Assembly: GCA_033557465.1 (NCBI GenBank)
Contig: CM066039.1
Location: 396,013,440-396,077,439 of the forward strand
Direction: 5' to 3'
Origin: Ichthyophis bannanicus
Lineage: Eukaryota > Chordata > Amphibia > Gymnophiona > Ichthyophiidae
DNA length: 64,000 bases
The notes beneath the pieces were generated by a model that worked only from the letters and a program-made list of their open reading frames with translations, was not told where the DNA came from and ran no database searches. Below, piece by piece: positions 45,041 through 55,954 of this stretch (position 1 is its first letter; each line of letters opens with the position of its first letter). Both the position numbers and the translations under genes were made by a program.

Positions 45041-45292
45041 AAAATCCTTCAATGATGAACTTATTGATTTTTCCAGTTGTCATGATGTTTGTCTTCTTTA
45101 CATTAAGGTGGAGGCCCATTTTAAGACTATTTTCCTAGATCGTGAAAAGCAAATGTTTCAGATTATCTTCATTTTCAGCCAGTAATGCGCTATCATTAGC
45201 ATAGCGAAAGTTGTTGAGTCTTCCACCAATCTTCACACCTCTGTTGTCTTCATACAATCCTGTTTCCCTGATGATTTGTTCTGAATATTTAT

Positions 45293-45583
45293 TTTATTTA
45301 TTTATTTATTTACATTCTCTTATATACTGTGCTATTTTGCATCAGCGCGGTTTACATTGAACAAACTGAAATTACATTGAACAGGGCATTATAACTTGGA
45401 GATAACTATTTTACAGGGAACATGGGCTATGGAGGGTTAAGTGGCTTGCCCAAGAGCACAAGGAGCACCTGTGGGACTAGAAACCCCAGTCCTTCCGGCC
45501 CAAGGTTGCTGTCCTCTAGTGGGATTTGAACCCCCGACCTTCCGGCCTGAAGTACCTTGCCCCAACCACTAGGCCACTCCTCT
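45293..45583 (-). mobile_element. tRNA-derived SINE, full copy (tail type 1)
   Basis: Same head, body and tail as 25029-25315, on the opposite strand. The hairpin CTGTGCTATTTTGCATCAGCG... contains a mismatch in the stem relative to that copy. Inserted in the RTE. Confidence 0.9.
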
Positions 45584-45596
45584 GGGTAGGGGGAAA

Positions 45597-45831
45597 GTAT
45601 GCAGCCTTGTTGTACACTTTTGCTTATTTTAAACCATTCTGTTTCTCCTTGTTCCATTCGAACTGTTGCTTCTTGATCAATGTACAGATTGTGCAAGAGA
45701 ACGATCAGGTATTCTGATATACCCATGATACTTAATGTGGCCCAGGGTTTCTCATGGTTTACACAGTGAAAAGCCTTGCTGTAGTCGATAAAGCACAAAT
45801 GGATATTTATTTTTATTTTATTTAGCTGCAT
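45597..45831 (-). pseudogene. RTE ORF2 reverse transcriptase palm fragment
   Basis: CFIDYSKAFHCVNHEKPW (motif A; usual D in the position here read as H...), then EATVRMEQGETEWFKISKSVQQGCILSP (motif B, RQGCxLSP type with R changed to Q). The following part with the catalytic pair lies beyond a SINE. Broken. Confidence 0.8.
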
Positions 45832-46088
45832 TTATATTCCGCTTTTCACCGGGTCAAAGCGGTTGGGGGATACATTTAACACGAGGGGATATGAGACACA
45901 TACACTAATACTTACAGGGAACATGGGCTATGGAGGGTTAAGTGGCTTGCCCAAGAGCACAAGGAGCACCTGTGGGACTAGAAACCCCAGTCCTTCCGGC
46001 CCAAGGTTGCTGTCCTCTAGTGGGATTTGAACCACCGACCTTCCGGCCTGTAGTACCTTGCCCCAACCACTAGGCCACTCTTCCCTCC
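45806..46088 (-). mobile_element. tRNA-derived SINE (tail type 3)
   Basis: Head and body as in the other SINEs. The tail after CCCATGTTCCCTGTAAG differs: AGTGTATGTGTCTCATATCC, TTAAATGTATCCCCC and GCTTTGACCC...AAAAGCGGAATATAAAT. The same tail is on the SINE at 55541-55806. Confidence 0.9.
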
Positions 46089-46366
46089 TTTTGGTATTCT
46101 TTAATCTTTTCAAGGATCCATATTACATCCACGATGATGTCTCTCGTTCCTCGCCCTTTCCTGAACCCTGCTTGCACTTCAGGTAGTTCTTATTCCAGGT
46201 ATGGTTGTAGTTTCTGTTGAATAATCTTCAGTAGAATCTTGCTGGCATGTGGGATCAGAGCGATTGTGCGATAATTTCCACAGTCAGTTGAATCACCTTT
46301 CTTTAGTATTGGTATAAACATGGATCTTTTCCAGTCAGTTGGCCATGATGTTATCTTCCAAATTTC

Positions 46367-47170
46367 TTAGCAGAGCCTTGTAAGTATGGTAACAGCTGCA
46401 TCAGATTGCTGTAATACTTCTAAGGGAATGCCATCAATGCCTGGTGCTTTGGTCTTTGATAAGGCTTTCAATGCTGCTTCAACTTCTTCTTTCATCACCA
46501 ATGGTTCCGGATCATAAGGTACAGGTTGAAACGGCTGTTGGTCCACTTGATCTTTATCATATAAAAACTCTGTATATTCTTTCTGCCTTTTCTTGATCTT
46601 CTCAGCATCATTCAACATAGAACCTTGAGCATCTTGTAACATTCCAGTTTGAGGCTGGAATTTTTTCTTTAACTCTCGTAGCTTTAGGAAAGCCGATCTT
46701 GTTCTTCCTCTAATAATTTTTGCTTCTATTTCCTTGCATGTGTCATTGTAGTAATTCTCCTTGTCCTGTCTTGCTGCACATTGGAAATCTCTTGAGTTCT
46801 GCGATTGTCTTTGTCCTCTGGCTTTAGCTTCGCTGCGTTTCTGGGCAATTATCAAAGTTTCTTCCGTCATCCATTTTGGCTGTTTTTGCTTTTTCACCTT
46901 TTGTAGAGAGTTTGCCACAGTCAGTCCCAAGTTTTGTCTTTGTTGATGATATACAGCTTTTCCAACGTTGACTTCCACAGATATAGTCAATTTGATTTTT
47001 GTACAATCCATTGGGTGAAGTCCGTACAGTCGCTGCTTGTGTTGCTGAAAGAAGGTGTTTGAGATGAATAGATCACTGGTCTTGCATAATTCTATCATTC
47101 TTTCTCCAGCTTCATTTCTGTTGCCAATCCATATTTTCCAACCACTTTGCCTTCTTCATGGGGTAAAGAT
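46367..47170 (-). pseudogene. RTE ORF2: endonuclease end and RT start
   Basis: 46367-47098 minus: ELCKTSDLFISNTFFQQHKQRL (APE endonuclease), a frameshift, YKNQIDYICGSQRWKS in another frame, then KWMTEETLIIAQKRSEAKAR (linker) and SKTKAPGIDGIPLEVLQQ (start of the RT). Endonuclease and RT in one chain are needed to nick and copy. The frame is broken in the endonuclease and the chain is cut 5'. Confidence 0.85.
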
Positions 47171-47786
47171 GGTGAAAAGACACATTGAATTTGAAAATGG
47201 ACCAGACCAAACCAGGGTTTCTAGAGAAATACGACTTTCCCCACAAAAAAGGTCCCAGCACATTTCTATGGGCAAAGCAGTTCCAGCTTCTGCAACACTG
47301 AAATACTAATAAACTGAAACATAGGAGTCAAGGAATAGCTCTTTTCAAACTGGCTTGCCTCTCTCCTTTGCTCTTCTGGTCACAGACACCAACATACCGG
47401 AACTGGAGGATGCTCTGGATGCATTCACTATCACGCATAACCCCATCCTCTAGTATTGCGATAATCCCCTATGTCTGATGGGCTGTCTCTTTGTCACCAA
47501 GTTGTAAAACTTCTACTGTGAAACCTATGCACTGAACCATACACTTTAAGGTTTGCTAAGTATTCTGCCTAATACCTTTTCCCTTGGCACAGTGGCACCA
47601 CATGGTTAAACTGTAAAATCCATCTTTTGGTCTCATGTATTGTCACACTTGCTTTAATTTGTTTTTATCCTTTCTAAACCAAAAGAAAGGGTTCAACCCC
47701 ATCCCAACTGCCCCTTCTCTCCCCTCCAGATGAAAGACCTCTCCACACACACAGGCTAAACAGTTACGAGCACACACACTCAGCAT
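47171..47786. other. Unclassified non-coding DNA
   Basis: Nothing recognised. Confidence 0.4.
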
Positions 47787-47985
47787 GAACATAAGAAGTG
47801 CCATACTGAGCCAGGCCAAGGGTCCATCAAGCCCAATATCCTGTTTCCAACAGTGGCCAATCCAAGTCGAAAGTACCTGGCAGGTTCCCAAAGAGGCACA
47901 CAGAGGGAATGTTGTGTGCAATTCTGGTCACCGTATCTTAAAAAGGATGTAGCAGAATTAGAAAAAGTACAGAGGGGTTGTCCCA
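47787..47985 (-). mobile_element. CR1 fragment with 5' inversion
   Basis: 47787-47900 is a minus-strand CR1 3' end (GCCATACTGAGCCAGG). 47905-47983 is plus-strand CR1 coding ([19 protein letters not shown]). The layout is a 3' end plus an inverted upstream piece, as produced by twin priming. Confidence 0.7.
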
Positions 47986-48872
47986 CATGCAGAAGAGAAT
48001 GAGGGTGTCCAGGAGCTTGGATTTGAAGTCGTCTTAGCCAGTTTCTTCTGCTTTACTGTCTCTGAATCGCCCCAAGGAAGTGACCCGCTCTCCATTTGGA
48101 CTGATTTAGACTGTTGGTACTCCTAGTCTAGAGAGTTTGCAGAAGAGCCTGGAGACCTAGCAAGGCCAGTTGTTGGGGTTCGAGTCTTCTGTGCAGAAAT
48201 TTCAGGAGATGCAAGGAACATTGATTTAAGATAAAATGATTAGGCAGCAAAAAATTAAAAACCTGGAAAATCAGCAGAGGAACTTGAACCTTTGGGTTCT
48301 GAACTTTCCATGAATGACTTCGGTTATTCAACTTAGGGAGCTATTTATTGGATTCCTAAAAAAGACTTTTAGTTATCCTGAATCTGGTGTAGCTCCTTTT
48401 CAGAAAATCTACTGTCTTCCCCCTATTGCTTCTAAGGACGCTGCATAGAAGGTGGACACCTCACTAGTGGATGTTTCATCTGATTCCTTGGAACTAGCTA
48501 ACTTGTCTGAGGTCTTAGAGTCATCCACCGAGGAGGTGGAAGCTGGGGCTACGGTATTGGTTGTATTTGTTTTTCTTCAGGATAAGGAAGCATTAAGGCT
48601 GTATCTTAAAAAGTCTAGCTTTTCCTTTGTGGGTGGTCAAAAACAGGTTTTCCCAGATGTGTGTCCAAATGGACACAGACTAGGAGGAAGAATTTACTGG
48701 AATTCTGAGCAGAGGTCATTGCCTTGGGGGCAAGTTTCAATTTGAGGTTTCTGTTTAAATGCTCTTCTATCAGAATAATGATTATCATTTCTTGAACCCT
48801 CTCAGCTATGTTTCCTTTTAGATGCCAAACGATTGCAAGACAGGCTAACTTGTGGAATTGTTTGGGCCAAAA
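47986..48872 (+). pseudogene. L1 ORF1 remnant (second L1)
   Basis: Plus-strand pieces: a coiled-coil-like region about 48190-48290 (QQKIKNLENQQRNL), then NLWVLNFP near 48290-48310 (RRM start). 48452-48745 holds the middle part (VVFVFLQDKEALRLYLKK) and FPDVCPNGHRL-like codons. ~48750-48870 has the C-terminal YHFLNPLSYVSF-type block and LDAKRLQDRLT. Stops and frameshifts break it. The L1 ORF2 is absent; a CR1 follows at 48873. Confidence 0.7.
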
Positions 48873-51345
48873 GAACATAAGATATGCCATACTGGGTCAG
48901 ACCAAGGTCCATCAAGCCCAGTATCCTGTTTCCAACAGTGGCCAATCTAGGTCATACGTATCTAGCAGTTTTCCCAAAAGACAAAGGTTACACAATGCTT
49001 GTATTGGGTCAAACATTGATATCCTGTGTCCCTTCTTAATAATGGTACTTGTCCAAACCTTTTTTAAACCCAGCTACACTAAAAGCCTTTACTGCATCCT
49101 CCGGTAACAAATTCCAGAGTTTGACTACACGTTGAGTGAAAAAATATTTTCTTTTATTAGTCTTAAATAGTTTACCCTGTAGCTTCATTGCATGTCCCCT
49201 AGTCTTTCTATATTCTGATAACGTAAACAATCGATCTACGTTTATCCGTTCCACTCCGTACATCAATATATAGACTTCTATCATATCTCCCCTCAGCCGT
49301 CTCTTTTCCAAGTTGAAGAGCCCTAACCTTTTTAGCCTTTCTTCATAGGAGTATCCTTCCATCCCCTTTACCATTTTGGTGGCTCTTCTCTGAACCTTTT
49401 CTAATAACGTGATATCCTTTTTAAGATACGGTGACCAGAATTGCACACAATATTCAAGGTGCGGTCTCACCATGGAACGATATAGAGGCATTATAATATC
49501 TTTTGTTTCATTTTCCATTCCTTTCCTTATGATACCTAGCATTCTATTTGCTCTCTTGGCCGCCGCTGCACACTGGGACGAAGGTTTTAATATGTTAACC
49601 ACAATGACGCCTAAATCTTTTTAATGGGTGGTGGTTCCTAATGTGGAACTTTGCATCTTGTAACCATAGTTTGGGTTGTTCTTCCCTAGGTGCATAACTT
49701 TGCACTTGTCCACATTAAATTTCATCTTCCATTTTGATGCCCAATCTTCCAATTTATCAAGATCCTCTTGCGATTTTCCACAATCCTCTTGGGTTTTAAC
49801 AACTTTAAATAGTTTTGTGTCATCTGCAAATTTGATAACCTCACTTGTTATTCCCCTTTCCAGGTCATCTATGAATATGTCAAAAAGCAGCGGACCCAGC
49901 ACAGATCCCTGGGGTACACCACTATTCACCTTTCTCCATTGGGGAAATTGGCCATTTAGTCCTACCCTCTGCTTTCTGTCTTTTAACCAGTTCCTGATCC
50001 ACAATAGTACACTGCCTCCTATCCCATGACTCTTTAGTTTTGCCAAAAGTCTCTGAGGGACCTGTCAAAGGCTTTCTGAAAATCCAGATACACTATATCA
50101 ACCGACTCACCTTTGTCCACCTGTTTATTCACACCTTCTAAAAAACATAACAGATTAGTAAGACAAGGTCTTCCTTGTCTAAAGCCATGTTGGCTGTCTC
50201 CCATTAGGCCATGACTATCTACATGCTGAGTAATTTTGTTCTTTATGATGGTTTCTACCATTTTTCCCGGTACTGAAGTCAGGCTCATCGGTCTGTAGTT
50301 TCCTGGATCACCCCTGGAACCCTTTTTAAAAATTGGCGTTACATTGGCGATCCTCCAATCTTCAGCTAGTAGAGATGATTTTAATGATAGTTCGCAGACT
50401 ACTGATAGCAGGTCTGCAATCTCATATTTCAGTTCTTTCAACACCCTTGGATGTATACCATCCGGCCTAGGTGATTTGCTACTCTTCAGTTTATCTAATA
50501 ATTGTAATACATCTTCCCGATGTATTGATATTTCCTTCAATTCTTCCGCACCTTTAAATACCACTTCAGTCATGGGTAACATCCCTACATCTTCCTCAGT
50601 AAAGACCGAAGCAAAGAATTCATTCAGTCTCTCCGCTATCACCTTGTCGCCTCTTAGTGCCCCTTTAACCCCTCTATCATCTAATGGACCAACTGACTCT
50701 CTCACAGGTTTTTTGCTACGAATGTACTTGAAAAAGTCTTTATTTCACATTTTTGCTTCCGCAGCAAGCTTCTTCTCAAATTCTCCCTTTGCCTGCCTTA
50801 TCAATGCCTTGCATTTGATTTGCCAGTGCTTGTGCTGTTTCCAGGTTTCGTCATTTGGCTCTTTTTTCCATTTCCTGAAAGATGCTTTATTGGCAACAAC
50901 AGCCTCTCTGACCTCACCTTTAAACCATGCTGGCAGTTTTTTGGACTTCCTTCCACTTTTCTTAAAGCGTGGAATACAGCTGGTCTGGGCTTCCAAGATG
51001 GTAGTTTTCAACAACACCCAAGCTTGCTGTAAGTCTTTAATCTTTGCAACTGCTCCTTTTAGTTTTTTTCTTAACTGTTTTTCTCATTTTATCATAGTCT
51101 CCCTTTCGAAAGTTAAAAGGTAGTACTGAGGATTTCCTTACTATTCCTCCTCCACTAATTAAATCAAACGCGATCATGCTATGATCACTATTGCCAAGTG
51201 GCCCCAACACCCTTATCTCTTGCACTAGATCTGGTGTTCCACTAAGGACTAGATCCAATATGGCTTCCCCTCTGGTCGGTTCATGAACCAGCTGCTTCAA
51301 GAAGCAGTCATTTATTTCATCTAGGAACTTTATCTCCCTAGCTAA
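48873..51345 (-). mobile_element. CR1 LINE, about 2.5 kb, longest copy in the window
   Basis: From the 3' terminus (CATAAGATATGCCATACTGG, 48876) through 3' UTR, C-terminus and RT to the end of the endonuclease. Missing only the N-terminal endonuclease and upstream part. Head to head with a plus-strand CR1 starting near 51404. Confidence 0.95.
49036..51300 (-). pseudogene. CR1 ORF2: endonuclease end, reverse transcriptase, C-terminus
   Basis: 51037-51300: HEPTRGEAILDLVLSG and GNSDHSMIAFDL (SDH catalytic motif of the APE endonuclease). 50745-51017: linker. 50034-50705: SPRPDGIHPRVLKEL, NYRPMSLTSVPGKMVE and VDIVYLDFQKAFD (first catalytic Asp). 49621-50046: [16 protein letters not shown] and IKFADDTKLF (catalytic pair). 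49036-49602: C-terminus to the natural stop. Breaks: a frameshift near 51035, an in-frame TGA near 50744, a frameshift near 50045, and an in-frame TAA near 49620. A full-length relative would be a self-mobilising LINE; few breaks suggest modest age. Confidence 0.9.
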
Positions 51346-51403
51346 AAGTCAATGACGCTACAAAGTAGCCCATTTAGGATTAATAAGAGAAAATACAGCT
51401 TGG

Positions 51404-52345
51404 TTAACATGAGGAATGATCTACAAAAGCTGGTCTAATGCTTGGCAATTAAGATTTAATGCAAAGAAGTGCAGAGTCATGCACTTGGGAAGCAGAAATC
51501 CAAGGGAAATGTACGCGATAGGGAGTGAGAGATTTGTGTGTATGGATCAGGAGAAAGACCTTGGAGTGATTATTTCTGAAGATCTCAAGGTGGCAAAACA
51601 GTGCGACAAGGCAGTGGCAAAAGCCAGGAGGATGTTGGGCTGCATGCGAAGAGGAATTACCAGCAGAAAGGAAGAGGTACTTATGCCACTGTACAAGTCA
51701 CTGGTGAGGCCTCACTTGGAATACTGTGTTCAGTTTTGGAGACCATATCTTGCAAAGGATATAAAAAGACTGGAGGAAGAGGAAGGCAACCAGAATGATT
51801 TGGAGCCTGCGTCAGAAGCCTTATGAGAAGAGACTTGAAGACCTAAACATGTACACTTTGGAGGAGAGGAGGGACAGGGGAGATATGATTCAGACCTTTA
51901 AATACTTAAAGAGAAATAATGAACAAACAAACCTCTTCCAAAGACGGAGAAACTGCAAAACTAGAGGGCATAACATGAAGCTGCAAGGGGGTAAACTGAA
52001 AGGCAATGTCAGGAAATACGTTTTCACTGAAAGGGTGGTGAATGCTTGGAATGCCCTCCCGATGGAAGTGGTGGTGGCAAATACGGTGACAGAGTTCAAA
52101 AGGGCATGGGACAGATACAGTGGATCCCTTTACAGCAACAAGAAAGTATCAAAATAATCTGAACCATCTAATTCCTTAACAAATAGGGGTGTACTACAAG
52201 GAGTGGTGGGATCACCCCTAAACAACGACATGGGGAAGGGGGGTCTGCACAGAGCTGCAGGTGTACCTACTCTTGACATCATACTGGGCAGACTAGATGG
52301 ACCATACTGGTCTTTATCTGCCGTGATTTACTATGTTACTATGTT
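51404..52345 (+). mobile_element. CR1 LINE (third subfamily), C-terminal half
   Basis: Plus-strand CR1 from just past the FADD motif to the 3' end (CATACTGGGCAGACTAGATGG, then TACTATGTTACTATGTTA short repeats at the terminus). A small piece of another CR1 3' end (52345-52500, AAAAAGCTGTTAGTGTAGC) follows. Confidence 0.9.
51416..52157 (+). pseudogene. CR1 ORF2 C-terminus, two open pieces
   Basis: 51416-51826: [56 protein letters not shown]. 51795-52157: KPYEKRLEDLNMYTLEERR, FTERVVNAWNALPMEV and a natural stop. One frameshift near 51800. No RT domain is present, so it is a dead 5'-truncated copy. Confidence 0.85.
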
Positions 52346-52500
52346 ATTATATGTAGAAAAAGCTGTTAGTGTAGCTGGGTTTAAAAAAGTTTGGACAAGT
52401 TCCTGGAGGAAAAGTCCATAAATCATTATTAAAAAGGACCTGGGAAATCCACTGCTCAACCCCAGGACAAGGATACTGGACGGATCTTGGTCTGACCTAG

Positions 52501-52984
52501 TAAGTGTAATTGCTCGATAGGGATCACGTGTCTTCGCCTGTTTGGGTACTGCGCTGCCAGGCCACCCATCCTACAGTATAAATCGAAACCTATGAAGCAT
52601 GGGGACCTTGGTTTTCTCAGCTTAATGTTGCCATGGACAACAAGGAAATGAGAGGAGTGTGTGGGGCTGAACTTTCTACAGAATTGCTCAGCAAACCGTG
52701 TTCACCCAAAGCAGGAACAGTGCAGTGTTTGCAGATCATTGCACAAGAGCTCATTTGCTACTGTTCCGCAACTGAGTGATACAGAAAATATTTCAGTGTT
52801 TCTCAACTGATCCCTAGGGTGTGGGGCGTGACTCTGCTACTTTGTGAGGATTAAAGAGGAGTTAGTAAGTCTGCTCCAGAGCGACCGGCAGCATTTTTCA
52901 GCTCCACACTCTGCTCGAGAGGAGCCGCTATCACCACTCCTGCTAACTTACAAAAACATCTGACGCTATCCTTGAACAAGAACA
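52501..52984. other. Unclassified non-coding DNA
   Basis: Nothing recognised. Confidence 0.35.
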
Positions 52985-53215
52985 TTATTTATTTATTTTA
53001 TTTATTTATTTGCAAAACTTTTATATACCGTCAATTCCCAGGATCAGTGGCGGTTTACATCAAACAATGCTAAAGTACATGGAACAATGTGCGACTATAT
53101 AACAGATACATGGAACTGTAAACAACTATAGTGGTATAACAGATTTAGAACTATTTACAAGTTACTACATAGTTTTTACATATAGTTATACATATATACA
53201 CAATGGTGCCGTTTT
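52985..53215 (-). mobile_element. L2-type LINE 3' end
   Basis: TTTATTTA repeats, then TTATATACCGTCAATTCC and AGTGGCGGTTTACATC, the hairpin end in minus orientation. Related to 26505-26700. Confidence 0.65.
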
Positions 53216-53732
53216 CCATTCCAGTTTAAGAGTGGACTAGAATCTCATGACATGGCCAGAGCTTGGCTAAGCCCCCTCAAACCCCCTTCTTACTTTTCCT
53301 GTGTCTCTCCCGGCCCCCTCCCCCCCAGGGCTGGCTCAAGGGGTTGCAGCACCCTGAGTAAACTTTTGCTTTTGCACCTCCCCTCCCCTCCTTCGTCTAA
53401 TCTTGCAGTACAAGCTGTACAAACAGGGCTAAATTCTCAGCCCACTGGCTTGTAAAATGCCACCCTCCCCTTTAACTTAATCTGTGGATCTAAAGAGAGT
53501 GATGGTGAAGTCCTCGTAGAGGCCTGATATTCCACAGATGGAAACTGAATGTGTAACTTATCTGACTAGTGGCTGGAGCTTGCCACTATCTGGATACATT
53601 TCTGGCTCACCCTCACTCCTCCCCTAACACACCCCACAAGTGTACAGATAATATCTGGCCATTCTGCAATTTAAAAGCCTGGTATTATCTGTATATTTTT
53701 GAAAATATTTGGATTTTTGAAATTTTTGAAAA
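53216..53732. other. Unclassified DNA
   Basis: Pyrimidine-rich in places; an imperfect TTTTTGAAA repeat at 53695-53740. No gene. Confidence 0.35.
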
Positions 53733-53888
53733 TTTTTGGATTCAGCTGAAACTTTTTAATGGTAGCTCAAGGTAAGTTACAGTCAGGTAAATTGTTTCTC
53801 CAGTTCATACAATAATTTATGTATAGAAATTAATTTTTATGTTCTACTCCACCCCCTCCCCAGTGTTTTCTACTTTAACAATTTAAAT
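53733..53888. repeat. 156-bp direct repeat, copy 1
   Basis: Nearly identical to 55277-55432 (offset 1544): same start GGATTCAGCTGAAAC and end CTACTTTAACAATTTAAAT. One clear difference (TATAGAAA versus TATATAAA). Followed directly by a SINE. The flanks differ, so the repeat moved or was copied separately. Confidence 0.85.
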
Positions 53889-54212
53889 GAGTGGAGGAGT
53901 GGCCTAGTGGTTGGGGCAAGGTACTTCGTGCCAGAAGGTCGGGGGTTCAAATCCCACTAGAGGACAGCAACCTCGGGCCGGAAGGACTGGGGTTTCTAGT
54001 CCCACAGGTGCTCCTTGTGGTCTTGGGCAAGCCACTTAACCCTCCATAGCCCATGTTCCCTGTAAAATAGTTCTCTGTGTGCTGTGCTTTCCTGTCTAAT
54101 CATTGTGTTTATACCTCAAAAATTTCCTGTCATGATTTGACAATTTCCAATCTGTAATCAAACCGCTGCTGATCGCTGGAAGTAGCGGTATACAAATGTA
54201 TACTAAATAAAT
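53889..54212 (+). mobile_element. tRNA-derived SINE (tail type 2)
   Basis: Same head and body as 25029-25315, up to CCATGTTCCCTGTAAAATAG. The tail then changes to GTGCTGTGCTTTCCTGTC... with AAACCGCTGCTGATCGCTGG and AGTAGCGGTATACAAATG, as at the L2 end 29990-30130. Confidence 0.9.
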
Positions 54213-54681
54213 AAAAATGCACAGGCTAATTACGCATTTGCCAGCGAGCACCTGATTGCCTTTGAATATCAGTCTGATAGGAGATAATTATTCATTCATA
54301 CCAAACACTCCCAGAATCCCAATAAAACTCTCCCAGCAACAGATGCACAGCAGAAGTAGGGTGTTGCACTTTTCATCTCAACATACAAAAAAATTTCTAT
54401 TCAAATTTTAGTATCACATCAGCCACAACAGCACCAACTCCCTGCACAGCTGGACATTGTGCATCATAACACCAAACCATGCAAATGGGCACTCAACACT
54501 AGCATCAAGAACTCAAATGACAGAAACCCTACCTATGGAAAATCAGCACTGCAAATATTGTAGAGCCCCAGTAAGAGAACAAGCTGAACTACAGCAGATT
54601 CCTAAAGAGAACGGCATGTTAACAGAATCCCTTATATTGGCTGCACTTGGAAAACACAGACTACCAGCAATTAAGGATTAA
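54213..54681. other. Unclassified non-coding DNA
   Basis: Nothing recognised; 54457-54681 is open for 74 codons without known motif. Confidence 0.35.
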
Positions 54682-55007
54682 GGGCCGATATTGAGTTTGG
54701 TATGCTATGAGCCGCATTGGTGCTCACCCTTAACCCCAGATAGTCAATGCCACGCCAACGGTATTGAATATCCAGTTTGGGCGCCCTCGGGAAGCCGCCG
54801 CACAGGCTGACCGGGTAGCGGTGATATTAGACCTCTACCCAGTTAGCATCCAGCACTAAGCCGTGGCGCGCTAATTGGGTAGTGGTCCAATATCACCGCT
54901 ACCTGGTTACTGCCAATCTCTGCCCTGCCTCTGCCCCAGAACACCCCCAAAATGCCGCAGTGCTAACCGGGGCGCGTAGGGAGTATAGACGGATATTCAA
55001 CGGCACC
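54682..55007. mobile_element. Foldback (MITE-like) element, possibly truncated
   Basis: Begins GGGCCGATATTGAG and has a similar reversed end near 54985 (CGGATATTCAACGG). Inside, ACCGGGTAGCGGTGATATTA (54810-54829) pairs with 54888-54907, and CTACCCAGTTAGC (54835-54847) with 54870-54882, forming a long imperfect hairpin. No coding. The transposon superfamily is uncertain. Confidence 0.5.
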
Positions 55008-55276
55008 ACACTTTCAAAAGGACATAAACAGGCTGGAGTCGGTGCTGCTAAACTGCTCAGTGGCCTTCATTATAAAGCAGATGAGGACAGACTTAGGGAT
55101 GTTAATATGTACACTTCTTCAGCTCTTCCAATTCCTCTTGCTGCCCTCCCTCTGTTCATCTCCTCTCTCCCTTTTACTTTAGAAGGAAAGAACACCTTCC
55201 ACTCCCCACCCCTCTATCTTTCTGCTCACGTTCTTCTCTGTCATGCCTCACTGAAAGCTAAGGGGGTGGGTGAGCA

Positions 55277-55432
55277 TTTTTGGATTCAGCTGAAACTTTT
55301 TAATGGTAGCTCAAGGTAAGTTACAGTCAGGTAAATTGTTTCTCCAGTTCATACAATAATTTATGTATATAAATTAATTTTTATGTTCTACTCCACCCCC
55401 TCCCCAGTGTTTTCTACTTTAACAATTTAAAT
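55277..55432. repeat. 156-bp direct repeat, copy 2, inside CR1
   Basis: Matches 53733-53888. The preceding 55110-55276 is C/T-rich filler that also interrupts the CR1. Confidence 0.85.
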
Positions 55433-55540
55433 ACTTAAAGGCTGTTAAAGAGCAAACAAACCTTTTCCAGATGGGGATGCACTAGAACTAGAGAAAATGA
55501 AATGAAACGGCAAGGAGCTATACGTCAGGAAATACGTTAT

Positions 55541-55806
55541 TTATTTATCTGTATTTATATCCCGCTTTTCACCAGGTCAAAGCGGTCAATTGGGGGATAT
55601 ATTTAACACGAGGGGATATGACACACATACGCTAATACTTACAGGGAACATGGGCAATGGAGGGTTAAGTGGCTTGCCCAAGACCACAAGGAGTGCCTAT
55701 AGGACTAGAAATCCCAGACCCTCCGGCCTGAGATTGCTGTCCCCAGGTGGGACTTGAACCCCCGGCCCTCCAGCCTGAAGTACCTTGTCCTAACCACTAC
55801 TCCCTA
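55541..55806 (-). mobile_element. tRNA-derived SINE (tail type 3) inside CR1
   Basis: Same tail as 45806-46088 (TTATATCCCGCTTTTCACC at its start on the plus strand; ACACATACGCTAATAC). The head is damaged: the 5' end has lost part of the A box. Confidence 0.85.
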
Positions 55807-55954
55807 GAGTTTTCCATGGAAAGGGTGGCAGATGCCTGGGATGCCCTACCCATGGGGGTGGTGGGGCAAAGAACGGCCTGCGATAGACACAAGGGATCCT
55901 TGTATGGCAAGAGGATCTTATCAAAGGCAACTTAAATAACATTTATACTTGAAC

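Larger units (their letters stand above)
43856..47170 (-). mobile_element. RTE (BovB-like) LINE, broken by three insertions
   Basis: The 3' end is at 43856 (GGTTGTTAAGTGCCGTCGAG). Coding extends leftward on the minus strand to the endonuclease near 47170. Insertions: CR1 at 44479-45040, SINE at 45293-45583 and SINE at 45806-46088; removing them gives a continuous RTE of about 2.2 kb. The 5' part of the endonuclease is missing. Confidence 0.85.
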
